Source: Prevotellaceae bacterium
GTDB lineage: Bacteria; Bacteroidota; Bacteroidia; Bacteroidales; Paludibacteraceae
Assembly (NCBI GenBank): GCA_031270565.1
Contig: JAISXJ010000197.1
Span: 1 to 14,168, forward strand
DNA length: 14,168 nucleotides
Direction of reading: 5' to 3'
This document shows positions 7,260 to 14,052 of the stretch, one piece after another. The notes beneath the pieces are model-generated. The model did no database searches. It had not been told where the DNA came from and was given only the letters and a program-made list of their open reading frames with translations. A program made the translations under genes and the position numbers. The stretch's first letter is position 1, and every line of letters starts with the position of its first letter.

Positions 7260-7352
7260 TTCAGTTGTCAGTTTTCAGTTGTCAGAGTGTAGTTTTTTTA
7301 GTTTTTAGTTTGTAGAGTTTAGAGTTTAGTTGTCAGTTTTCAGTTGTCAGTT
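7260..7352 (+). repeat. Degenerate heptamer array, consensus NTYARTT
   Basis: Thirteen 7-mers follow one another with one 2-nt slip at 7295-7296. They are mixtures of TTCAGTT, GTCAGTT, TTTAGTT, TGTAGTT, TGTAGAG, TTTAGAG and GTCAGAG. The same variants, including TGTAGAG/TTTAGAG-type units, occur at 587-714. The array abuts the porG operon promoter. It carries no plausible gene: a frame opening in it (7330-7728) is only a translation of repeats. Confidence 0.65.
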
Positions 7353-7360
7353 TTTCGCTT

Positions 7361-7450
7361 CTTTGCGTTCTTTGCGTCTTCCTTGCGTCTTTGCGGTAAA
7401 AATAATTAACCGCAAAGAGCACAAAGATTTTTTCGCAAAGGGCGCAAAGG
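7361..7450. repeat. CTTTGCG-type imperfect inverted repeat
   Basis: Several CTTTGCG units on the left arm (7361-7397) face several CGCAAAG units on the right arm (7409-7449). The inner 9 bp are a perfect inverted pair, CTTTGCGGT (7389-7397) and ACCGCAAAG (7409-7417), around an 11-nt AT-rich centre. I recall elements of this type as dispersed intergenic repeats in Bacteroidota genomes. Both flanking genes point away from it, so it is not placed as a terminator. Confidence 0.6.
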
Positions 7451-7451
7451 C

Positions 7452-7567
7452 TGTCAATTCTCAATTGGCTAACGCCGAGGGTTTCTCAATTCTCAATTCT
7501 CAATTTTCAATTCTCAATTTTCAATTCTCAATTCTCAATTCTCAATTCTCAATTCTCAATTCTCAAT
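7452..7567 (+). repeat. Heptanucleotide tandem array (TCTCAAT)n
   Basis: Twelve back-to-back 7-bp units fill 7484-7567: ten TCTCAAT and two TTTCAAT. Two more units (TGTCAAT, TCTCAAT, 7452-7465) stand 18 bp upstream. In register CTCAATT the unit fits the same NTYARTT consensus as the array at 7260-7352. The near-perfect copies indicate recent expansion, and the copy number is likely to vary between strains. Confidence 0.85.
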
Positions 7568-7568
7568 T

Positions 7569-7610
7569 ATTCACTATGCGTTATTCACGAATAACTAAAC
7601 TTTATTCACA
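7569..7610 (+). repeat. Decayed heptamer tract (ATTCACn)
   Basis: ATTCAC occurs at 7569, 7583 and 7604, that is 14 and 21 nt apart, both multiples of seven, with intervening units that have diverged. It directly follows the TCTCAAT array and looks like an older tract with the same period. Based on three spaced copies only. Confidence 0.35.
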
Positions 7611-7656
7611 AAAAAAACTGATAACTTTTGTCTTTTCCTGCAAAAAAAGTAGCATT

Positions 7657-7688
7657 TTTGCACAATACAAAAAAATACATTATCTTTG
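7657..7688 (+). promoter_or_regulatory. Candidate promoter P1, TTTG-N20-TATCTTTG
   Basis: TTTG at 7657-7660 and TATCTTTG at 7681-7688 with a 20-nt spacer fit the Bacteroidota -33/-7 consensus. Transcription would start near 7695, about 385 nt before the cargo gene at 8080, giving a long leader that contains the C9 tract and the palindrome at 7847-7872. Confidence 0.6.
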
Positions 7689-7846
7689 TTGCGATATTTT
7701 CATCAGATGTCGTCAACATTTGCAATAAGAAATATCAACCACAAAAGATGATTGCAGCAAGAGGATTTTGTTTGCTATTTTTACATCTAAGACAGTTGAA
7801 CAGACTGTCTAAAAGTGTATTACGAAAGCCCCCCCCCGCATTTGCC

Positions 7847-7872
7847 TTAACTCCTTGTACTCAAGGAGTTAA
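7847..7872 (+). promoter_or_regulatory. Perfect 11-bp-stem palindrome in the leader
   Basis: TTAACTCCTTG (7847-7857) pairs with its exact complement at 7862-7872 around a TACT loop. It lies between the two candidate promoters. As RNA it would be a stable hairpin; no direct U-tract follows (the T-run is about 12 nt further on, near 7885), so attenuation is possible but not convincing. As DNA it could be an operator for a dimeric regulator. Confidence 0.55.
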
Positions 7873-7930
7873 CAATTTCTCAGATTTTTTCCATTTGACA
7901 GTTAACAGCGCGAGGTTTCTTTGCGCTTCC

Positions 7931-8001
7931 TTGCTATATACATATATAACCCGCTACTTTTGCACATATTTATGCGCTTATTTAATTCCGACAACGGGTT
8001 A
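7931..8001 (+). promoter_or_regulatory. Candidate promoter P2 (TTG-N21-TACTTTTG) with flanking inverted repeat
   Basis: TTG (7931-7933) and TACTTTTG (7955-7962) with a 21-nt spacer would start transcription near 7969, about 110 nt before the ATG at 8080. TAACCCG (7947-7953) and CGGGTTA (7995-8001) are an exact 7-bp inverted pair that brackets the -7 box and the start site, a position where a repressor or an RNA hairpin could act. Consensus evidence only. Confidence 0.42.
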
Positions 8002-8079
8002 TGTTTAACGATACAATGATTTTAAAAGTATATTGTTTCTTATTATTTAATTGTTTAACTCTTAATTATTTTATGTCTT

Positions 8080-10335
8080 ATGAAAAAAATTTATTTTAGT
8101 TTATTTGCGCTTCTTTTTAGCGCTTCGGCATTCGCTGCCGGTTGGCTTCAGGATTTCTCATCAGGGAGGCCGGCTATTCGTACAGAAAGTGCGGCGTCTG
8201 ATGATGAATGGTATGTTACGGGAACAGGCGGTTTTTTGAGTAATAGCGCTTGGAAATCGAAAGCAAATTTTAATTACAGCGGCATAGTAAAGCCGGAAAG
8301 TTCATTTATTTTTTTGGATGGAACCGGTCTTCCATCTGGTACATTTTCATTAGTAAGTCCGGCATTTACGCTTGCGGCAGGTGAGTCTCTGCACTACAAG
8401 ATTCAGGAAATTAAAGTTGCTGACGTGGGCAATTCCGTGCCCTTGGAAATTTATGTGGAAGTTGCTACGAAAGTGGCTGATGCTTGGGTATGGTCAACAA
8501 GTACTACCGATATACTTGCAAGTTTGCCCAATCATAACATTGCAACCACTGCAATAGCGTCTTTAAGTACAGATATAAGCGCCTATGCAGGTCAGGAAAT
8601 TAGAATTCGTTTTCGGGGAATAGCAGACCTTGGAGATTTTGCAGCTGTATTCTACAATGTTGCTGTGTTGAATACTACGGTTACCGATTTAGCCATAAGT
8701 ACCTCTCAAAACGTTCCTTCCCAGATTCCGAAGAGGCACGCCGGTCAGGTTTTAAACGCTTCGGTACAAAACTTTGGAGGTGCTACAGTTGCTGCCACTA
8801 CCGTAACGGCAACTGCTACCGGTTACACGGCAACTGCCAACATTCCGGCTTTAGGAACGCTGGAAACGGCGGCGATTACTTCCTTCTCACCGGCTTTTGC
8901 CCCGCTATCGTTTGGAGACTATCAACTTCAATACACTTTACCCGCTGACAATAATGTAGCAGACAATGAGGCAACTTCAAATACGTTTGCGGTTACGCCT
9001 AAAGTATTTGCAGTGGACAAAGGTCAAGTAGAAGATGCTATGAGCAATAGACAGGCCGACCTGGGAAACAAATTTACATTAACAGTGGACGATAAGATTG
9101 AATCTATTTCCATAGGATGGGGAAAAGCCAGCCAGACTCCAACCACTACGGAATTTCAATTAGTGATTTATGCCCTGGATGCGGACGGCGTTTTAAACGC
9201 AACGCCTGTTTATATTTCAGAAACGCTTAACCGTCCGGACAACGCAACAATGCCTGCCAACGGCGGAGCAGCAACTTTTATAACATATCCGGTTGATCAG
9301 GCTTTATCCGCAGGTTCTTATATTTTTACCGTTCGATCAGTTACTTACATTGGTGTTGGAGCCGAGGTGGATAACAATTATGTTTATTATTCAGTAGGAT
9401 ATGGCTCAGTAAACAGGGATGACGAAGGCATATTATCAAGTACTGCCGGTTACAATTTGCTGATTCGCGTCAATACAGCGGGTATTGCTGTTTCTACTTA
9501 TTATCCTGCAAAGGATGCAATTGATGTTGAATTAAGTACCGCAATTCGGTTTGAACTCAATCAATCGGTAGACCCGTCAAGCACGCTGGCAGGAATTACG
9601 GTAAACGGCAATTCTGTAACAGCAACGATTGGCGCCGGAATTCGTGCTAACAGGGTAACTATCAGTACTGCCGGTCTTACTCCGTTCACGGAAAACACGC
9701 TTTGTACGGTAGTTGTTCCCGCCGGCGCTATTGTCGGATACGATGAGGAAATCCGCTGGTCGTTTACAACATTCAAGCCACTTGCTGCCGAAACGTATGT
9801 ACCGGCAAACGATGCCCAGACAGTGCCTATAAATACGGAAATTTCGATAGAATTTAACAAGAATTTTAATATTAACGGATGGAATCCGGGTGAAATTTCC
9901 ATTACACCGACCGGAGGAGCAGCGCTGAGTGGCGTTACTTACGCGATTGACGCCGAAAATCCGAAGAAACTGGTTATTTCACATGCCGATCCCTTGCTTC
10001 CGAATACGGAATACACGGTAAACGTTCCTAATAATGTTGTTGCAACTTACAATGGCATAAGCGACTGGAAATTTACCACATCGCAAGGCACCGGTCTTCA
10101 GGCAATCGAAAATGTAAATGGTGTCTATCCCACAGTAACGCAGGGAGACATCACGGTGGTTTCCGAACCGGGTTCTCTTATTAAAATAGTAGATATTACC
10201 GGCAGCGTTCGCGCTATCCTTCGCTCTGTTGACAGGCAATCTGCTATTCGTTTGAGTGATGCGGATGGTTTGTATTTTGTGTTGATTGAAAACAGTCAAT
10301 CAACATCGACTTACAAAGTTGTTCTGCAAAAATAA
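8080..10335 (+). CDS. Modular secreted adhesin-like protein with T9SS sorting domain
   Basis: This is a 751-residue secreted protein with no recognisable enzyme domain. The signal peptide is residues 1-19 (cleavage after AFA). Visible modules are a jelly-roll domain of the cleaved-adhesin/MAM-like type (about 20-197, ending in DISAYAGQEIRIRFRG), a CARDB-like Ig module (about 198-306), a second beta-sandwich region (about 307-466), and two SbsA-type Ig-like (Big_5) modules (about 467-565 and 566-668) that share YxPAxDA near the start and WxFTT at the end. The last 80 residues fit a type A T9SS sorting domain: YPTVTQGDITV, IKIVDITGSV, ADGLYFVLI and a basic end YKVVLQK. I infer export through the T9SS and surface anchoring or release after cleavage of the sorting domain. 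The ATG at 8080-8082 directly precedes the signal peptide. A 15-bp-stem terminator follows. The ligand is unknown. Confidence 0.88.
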   Translation: MKKIYFSLFALLFSASAFAAGWLQDFSSGRPAIRTESAASDDEWYVTGTGGFLSNSAWKSKANFNYSGIVKPESSFIFLDGTGLPSGTFSLVSPAFTLAAGESLHYKIQEIKVADVGNSVPLEIYVEVATKVADAWVWSTSTTDILASLPNHNIATTAIASLSTDISAYAGQEIRIRFRGIADLGDFAAVFYNVAVLNTTVTDLAISTSQNVPSQIPKRHAGQVLNASVQNFGGATVAATTVTATATGYTATANIPALGTLETAAITSFSPAFAPLSFGDYQLQYTLPADNNVADNEATSNTFAVTPKVFAVDKGQVEDAMSNRQADLGNKFTLTVDDKIESISIGWGKASQTPTTTEFQLVIYALDADGVLNATPVYISETLNRPDNATMPANGGAATFITYPVDQALSAGSYIFTVRSVTYIGVGAEVDNNYVYYSVGYGSVNRDDEGILSSTAGYNLLIRVNTAGIAVSTYYPAKDAIDVELSTAIRFELNQSVDPSSTLAGITVNGNSVTATIGAGIRANRVTISTAGLTPFTENTLCTVVVPAGAIVGYDEEIRWSFTTFKPLAAETYVPANDAQTVPINTEISIEFNKNFNINGWNPGEISITPTGGAALSGVTYAIDAENPKKLVISHADPLLPNTEYTVNVPNNVVATYNGISDWKFTTSQGTGLQAIENVNGVYPTVTQGDITVVSEPGSLIKIVDITGSVRAILRSVDRQSAIRLSDADGLYFVLIENSQSTSTYKVVLQK

Positions 10336-10365
10336 AACGGTCAATAAAAATATCTGAATAAGATT

Positions 10366-10420
10366 TTACTGCCGTTATTGTTACATGCTCTGTTCGCAAT
10401 AACGGCAGTAATTTTCTCTT
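10366..10420 (+). terminator. Strong hairpin between the two cargo genes
   Basis: A perfect 15-bp stem (10366-10380 with 10397-10411) with a 16-nt loop is followed by a T-rich run (TTTTCTCTTTTT). It lies 30 bp after the stop codon. No TAnnTTTG box is seen between it and the ATG at 10451, so the second gene either has an unrecognised promoter or depends on readthrough of this hairpin. Confidence 0.82.
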
Positions 10421-10450
10421 TTTAATACAATATTAACTTATACAAAAATC

Positions 10451-13400
10451 ATGAAACATTTATTATCAGCAATTTTCTTTTTCTTTGTTTCCCTGACAAT
10501 ACAGGGACAGGTTACGATTATTGAGAGTAACAACGATGGTATTTATCCCCACAGTATTTCGTCCGACGGACGTTATGTAGTTGGACAGGTCGGTTTAGGG
10601 TCATCAAGCGCAGGACATCACACCTTTGTCTGGAACTCGAGAGGGTTGGTAGAATGGGATGAAACTTTTGCAAATATGGACGGAGTGGGTTCTACCGGTT
10701 TTGCCATATCCAATACGGGACGGGTGGCAGGCGCAGCGCCCGATGCTACGCGCATGGTGGATACTCACTACATAGATTCCGACGACGGCAGCACAATACA
10801 ACTTCCCATAATAACCGCCGCTTTCAGGGATTACACTTCGCCGCAGCAGACATGGACTTTTTTGCCAATGATTAATACAATGCCGCTTTTTTACGGCTTC
10901 GGAAGCAAGGTGTACGGCATTTCCGACAATGGGAATATCATTGTTGGCGGTCAAACGCCCGGCAGTCAGGCTCAGTTTTATTCCGCCGGTTACTGGGATG
11001 TGAACAATCCCGACGCGGTTGTGTATCATCCTTTAATAGCGCACGGGACGGTGAGCGTTAACAATAATTCGGTAGCGAGCGCTGTTTCCGGCGACGGACA
11101 GGTAATAGGCGGGCAGGAAACCAGTAACGGGCGTCCGTATACGACGCTTTGGATAAACGGAGTGAAAACACGTATAGCCAATGTAGAGGGCAACCCTGTG
11201 GCAGCTATCAGTCATAATGGGAAATATGCTGTTTTCCCAAACAACCTGAAAGCCGCTTTATATACGATAACAACAAATACATTGACTAAATTTGATGAGG
11301 GTACGAAAGTTTCAACGCCTCTGGCTGTTTCCGACAACGGCATTGTGGTGGGCTACTGGGGCAATAACACTCTGCTTGTCGGAGAAAGACGCAAAGCCTT
11401 TATTTATTCCCGTACGACAGGAATTATTTCGCTGGAAAGTTTTCTGGAGAGCCAAAATATAGCTATTCAGCTTGATTCCCTTTTAGTGGCAAGCGGTATC
11501 TCTGCCGACGGCAGAAATATTACCGGTTTCGGTTTGAAAAACAACAAAGTAGTCGGTTTTTATGCCAAAATACCGGAAATTTCCGGCGGCTTGTTTCCTG
11601 TACAGAGCGTCAGCGCGAACGCACCCAAATATGGAACGGTGGAATTGAGCTGGGAGGCTCCCGAAACGACGGAAGAGCCCACGCTCCCAACAGTTGCCTA
11701 TCATATTTATGAAGGCGAGACGCCGATTGATACGGTCGACGCCTCAATATTCACACGTACTTTCACCGGAGTAGCCGACGGTACCTATCAATATACCGTC
11801 AAGGCGGTGTATGACGTGGGCGGCGAGCAGGAAGAATCGGTCGGCAAAACCGTAGTCCTTACCATGAGCCGGAAAACAGTCCTGTTTTATGAGCCGTTTG
11901 ATAATTATCAAACGGGCGGGATGCAGTTTGACCAGACCGTTCAGGACGAAATCCCGCTAAGCACGGGCGGATGGGATGTTTCCGCCCATACGGTTCCGTT
12001 CAGCGAGGCGTGGCAAGTCAACCGGTCGGGACGTCCGCCCCATTCGGCAGGATTCGTCGCCCCGATGTCGGGCGAATACAGCGAAACGCTTAACTCGCCT
12101 TTCTTTGATTTGCGGGAAGTTGACGATTTATTCTTAGCTTTTGAGTTTGGCGGTACGGGTTCGTCCACGCCCGAAAAATTGGCGGCGGAGATATACGACG
12201 GCGAAACGTGGCACGTGGTGGCGACGGTATCGGCGGACACCGTTCCGATGGGTCCTTTTTTCAGCCGGTATTACGAGGTGAGCGAATATGCGGGCAAGGA
12301 TAATGTTCGTTTCCGTTTTCGGTGTTTCGGAACCGGCGCTTCGGGCGTTAACTGGATTATTGACAATGTGGAACTGACCGACGGCGCTAACCGCGTTTCC
12401 GTACAGAAACCATTGACGGTGTCGGCGCGGCAGGCAGAAAACGGCAAAGTGCATATCAACTGGTCGGATCCTTTCGGCACGGTTTCCCTGCGTTATATGA
12501 TTGAAGACGACGCTTTCGGCACTCTGGGCAACGATAAATATCCTTATATTGCCGCCAATATGTATCCGGCGGAAGATTTGAGCGATTATGATGGATATTA
12601 CCTCACGTCGATTTCGTTTTGGCAGTCGAAGAATGAAGATTTACCCTCATCGGCAAAGCCGGCTCAATTCCGTTGGTTTGCTTCGCAGGGGGGAGAACGT
12701 TTGGTTTCCGATACAATTGTTAATCCAAAACTCAAATGGAATACCGTTCAACTGGCAAAACCTGTCCGGATTGACGCAACGAAACCGCTCTATTACGGGG
12801 TTGAAGTAACGGACGCCGACCCTGATGAATGGCCCATAGGTTCGGGAGGTTATTATAAAATAGTGGCCTCTCCAATCGGCTATGTCCCCGCTTTTCTTGA
12901 AAAAATAGACGGCAGGGGCAACCTGTATTCGGAAAACGGCGGCCAAACCTGGCGGAAAGTTTCGGAAGACGGGGAAGATTATCTCTACGAACTTTACTGC
13001 ATCCGCGCCACTTTATCCAAAGATTCTGTTCCGGTTTCACCTGAGCTTGCACGGCGCATTTTGGGATACAGAATTTACTGCAACGACACTATCAGTCTTT
13101 TGAAGGAAGAGCAGGGAGAGGATATTGCTATCATATTAAACAATTTTACCGATGAAAATCCTCCTTCGGGAAACGTTTGTTACACCGTAAAAACGTCTTT
13201 CCTTGATTACGGGGGGATTGTTTACTCCGAAGGAGTTAGCGATTGCATTACGGTGGTTGGAATAGCGCCGGTTCAGGATGAAAACGGCTGGAGCATCTAT
13301 CCAAATCCGGTGAAAAGAAACGAAACCGTACAGGTGGAAATCAAAGAGCCGCGGCAAACAGGACATACCATTCGCCTTTATGACCTTTCGGGAAAAACAG

Positions 13401-13513
13401 TGAAGGAAGTCTATACAACAGCTCAGTTGACACCGGTAAGGTTAAATGTAGCGCCGGGAATATATATACTGGAAATTACGGGCGGTAAAAGATTAAAACT
13501 GATTGTACAATAA
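10451..13513 (+). CDS. Large secreted HAF-repeat/FN3/adhesin protein with T9SS sorting domain
   Basis: This is a 1020-residue secreted protein. The signal peptide is residues 1-19 (hydrophobic core with four Phe). Residues 21-375 hold repeats resembling HAF extracellular repeats: SSDGRYVVGQ, GISDNGNIIVGG, VSGDGQVIGG, VSDNGIVVGY and ISADGRNITGFG, probably a beta-propeller. Then come a fibronectin type III module (about 383-474), a cleaved-adhesin/MAM-like jelly roll (about 476-650, from FYEPFDNY to NWIIDNVELTDG), a further beta-rich domain (about 663-855), and a second FN3-like stretch (about 860-940). The final 75 residues are a textbook type A sorting domain: SIYPNPV, IRLYDLSGK, APGIYILEI, LKLIVQ. 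Predicted route: Sec, then T9SS to the surface. GC content rises sharply over the jelly-roll module (see findings). A signal peptide at the ATG fixes the start, and a perfect terminator follows. No catalytic residues are evident, so adhesion or glycan binding is only a guess. Confidence 0.9.
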   Translation: MKHLLSAIFFFFVSLTIQGQVTIIESNNDGIYPHSISSDGRYVVGQVGLGSSSAGHHTFVWNSRGLVEWDETFANMDGVGSTGFAISNTGRVAGAAPDATRMVDTHYIDSDDGSTIQLPIITAAFRDYTSPQQTWTFLPMINTMPLFYGFGSKVYGISDNGNIIVGGQTPGSQAQFYSAGYWDVNNPDAVVYHPLIAHGTVSVNNNSVASAVSGDGQVIGGQETSNGRPYTTLWINGVKTRIANVEGNPVAAISHNGKYAVFPNNLKAALYTITTNTLTKFDEGTKVSTPLAVSDNGIVVGYWGNNTLLVGERRKAFIYSRTTGIISLESFLESQNIAIQLDSLLVASGISADGRNITGFGLKNNKVVGFYAKIPEISGGLFPVQSVSANAPKYGTVELSWEAPETTEEPTLPTVAYHIYEGETPIDTVDASIFTRTFTGVADGTYQYTVKAVYDVGGEQEESVGKTVVLTMSRKTVLFYEPFDNYQTGGMQFDQTVQDEIPLSTGGWDVSAHTVPFSEAWQVNRSGRPPHSAGFVAPMSGEYSETLNSPFFDLREVDDLFLAFEFGGTGSSTPEKLAAEIYDGETWHVVATVSADTVPMGPFFSRYYEVSEYAGKDNVRFRFRCFGTGASGVNWIIDNVELTDGANRVSVQKPLTVSARQAENGKVHINWSDPFGTVSLRYMIEDDAFGTLGNDKYPYIAANMYPAEDLSDYDGYYLTSISFWQSKNEDLPSSAKPAQFRWFASQGGERLVSDTIVNPKLKWNTVQLAKPVRIDATKPLYYGVEVTDADPDEWPIGSGGYYKIVASPIGYVPAFLEKIDGRGNLYSENGGQTWRKVSEDGEDYLYELYCIRATLSKDSVPVSPELARRILGYRIYCNDTISLLKEEQGEDIAIILNNFTDENPPSGNVCYTVKTSFLDYGGIVYSEGVSDCITVVGIAPVQDENGWSIYPNPVKRNETVQVEIKEPRQTGHTIRLYDLSGKTVKEVYTTAQLTPVRLNVAPGIYILEITGGKRLKLIVQ

Positions 13514-13516
13514 ACG

Positions 13517-13554
13517 AACTGGGGCTGTCTCAAAAGAGACAGCCCCAGTTTTTT
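13517..13554 (+). terminator. Strong rho-independent terminator
   Basis: A perfect 15-bp GC-rich stem (13517-13531 with 13536-13550) with an AAAA loop is followed by TTTT, 3 nt after the stop codon of the large cargo gene. On the minus strand the A-run lies before the stem and only a poor T-stretch follows, so it is mainly a plus-strand terminator, though it may also stop the DUF3791 transcript. Confidence 0.9.
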
Positions 13555-13573
13555 ATGGGAAGACAACTCTTTT

Positions 13574-13642
13574 CTACGAATTATTTTCCAACTCCTGCTT
13601 CAACATTTTATAGATTTCCATCAGGGATTTTTTGATATACTT
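13574..13642 (-). other. In-frame continuation of the DUF3791 frame past its TGA
   Basis: Directly after the TGA of the DUF3791 gene, the same frame runs for 22 sense codons to a TAG at 13576-13574. It encodes KYIKKSLMEIYKMLKQELEN followed by NS. The composition (Lys, Glu, Leu, Ile, with hydrophobic residues in helical spacing) looks like real protein. Either the stop arose by a nonsense change in a longer gene, or this is chance. An internal ATG at 13621 could also start a 15-residue peptide. Confidence 0.4.
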
Positions 13643-13879
13643 TCATCGCAGACCTCCATTTTTACGACAAACTTCATACAAATCGCGCAACCCATAATAA
13701 CGGTCGTCAGTATGCATTGCCCACCAGTGATTGAACAGAAAATCTAATCCGCCATATTGCTTGAGATATTGATACGCTGCAGGTTTATTCATCTTAAACG
13801 CTTCTGCAAATTCAAGTATCATATACGAAATAAACGAAATTTTATTTCTGACCGGTCTGCTGATTTCCTTTGTTTCCAT
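13643..13879 (-). CDS. DUF3791 domain-containing small protein
   Basis: This 78-residue cytoplasmic protein has no signal peptide or membrane segment. It fits DUF3791: ISFISYMILEFAEAF, then AYQYLKQYGGLDFLFNHWWAMHT, then LRDLYEVCRKNGG. Members are short, mostly helical and of unknown function, and as I recall are often found beside DUF3990 genes in gut and oral bacteria. No DUF3990 partner is seen within the window, and the region beyond 13574 is the terminator of the convergent cargo gene, so this copy looks orphaned. I chose the ATG at 13877-13879; a TTG two codons upstream is the only extension. A -7 box (13896-13903) sits just upstream. The frame continues past the stop with protein-like sequence, so the C-terminus may be truncated. 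Whether it is an expressed gene or a remnant is open. Confidence 0.72.
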   Translation of the reverse strand: METKEISRPVRNKISFISYMILEFAEAFKMNKPAAYQYLKQYGGLDFLFNHWWAMHTDDRYYGLRDLYEVCRKNGGLR

Positions 13880-13895
13880 ATTCAAAACATTTTTG

Positions 13896-13942
13896 CAAAG
13901 ATAACGCTTTTTCCCTTATTTCGCCGTTAAAGCCAAATAAGG
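13896..13942 (-). promoter_or_regulatory. -7 box and operator-like inverted repeat upstream of DUF3791
   Basis: Read on the minus strand, TATCTTTG (13903-13896) matches the -7 consensus. No TTG lies at the proper distance for a -33 element. In its place is an exact 8-bp inverted repeat, CCTTATTT (13914-13921) and AAATAAGG (13935-13942), with a 13-nt centre, over the expected -20 to -45 zone. It may be an operator or activator site. Confidence 0.4.
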
Positions 13943-14008
13943 TTAATTCTTTTTTTGAGGCGCTATATCCAAGCGCACACAATGAAAAAAGTTTTTTTTT
14001 ACGGAGCG

Positions 14009-14052
14009 CAGGGCTGAAAGCCTGCCGTCGAACAGCACAGGGCAACGCCCTC
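14009..14052. repeat. Paired-hairpin dispersed intergenic repeat (GGGCTGAAAGCCT / AGGGCAACGCCCT)
   Basis: Two adjacent small hairpins are visible: GGGCT-GAA-AGCCT (14011-14023) and AGGGC-AAC-GCCCT (14039-14051). I recall this two-hairpin layout, with the words CTGAAAGCC and GGGCAACGCCC, as a dispersed palindromic repeat in environmental bacterial genomes that often yields false small ORFs. No transposase is nearby. The rest of 13943-14119 shows only AT-rich sequence, including a T9 run at 13992-14000, and no gene. Confidence 0.5.

Noticed and set aside
7452..7567. CRISPR array
   Set aside because: The repeats are 7 bp and directly adjacent with no spacers, and no cas gene is present.
7330..7728. 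Plus-strand frame of 132 codons
   Set aside because: Its protein is a translation of the tandem repeats (runs of FSILNSQ) and has no independent support.
7748..8008. Small plus-strand frame (86 codons, ATG, about 53 nt after the predicted P1 start site)
   Set aside because: It spans the C9 tract, the palindrome and P2, has no recognisable domain, and its composition follows the repeats and promoters. It could be a leader peptide, but nothing beyond an ATG supports it.
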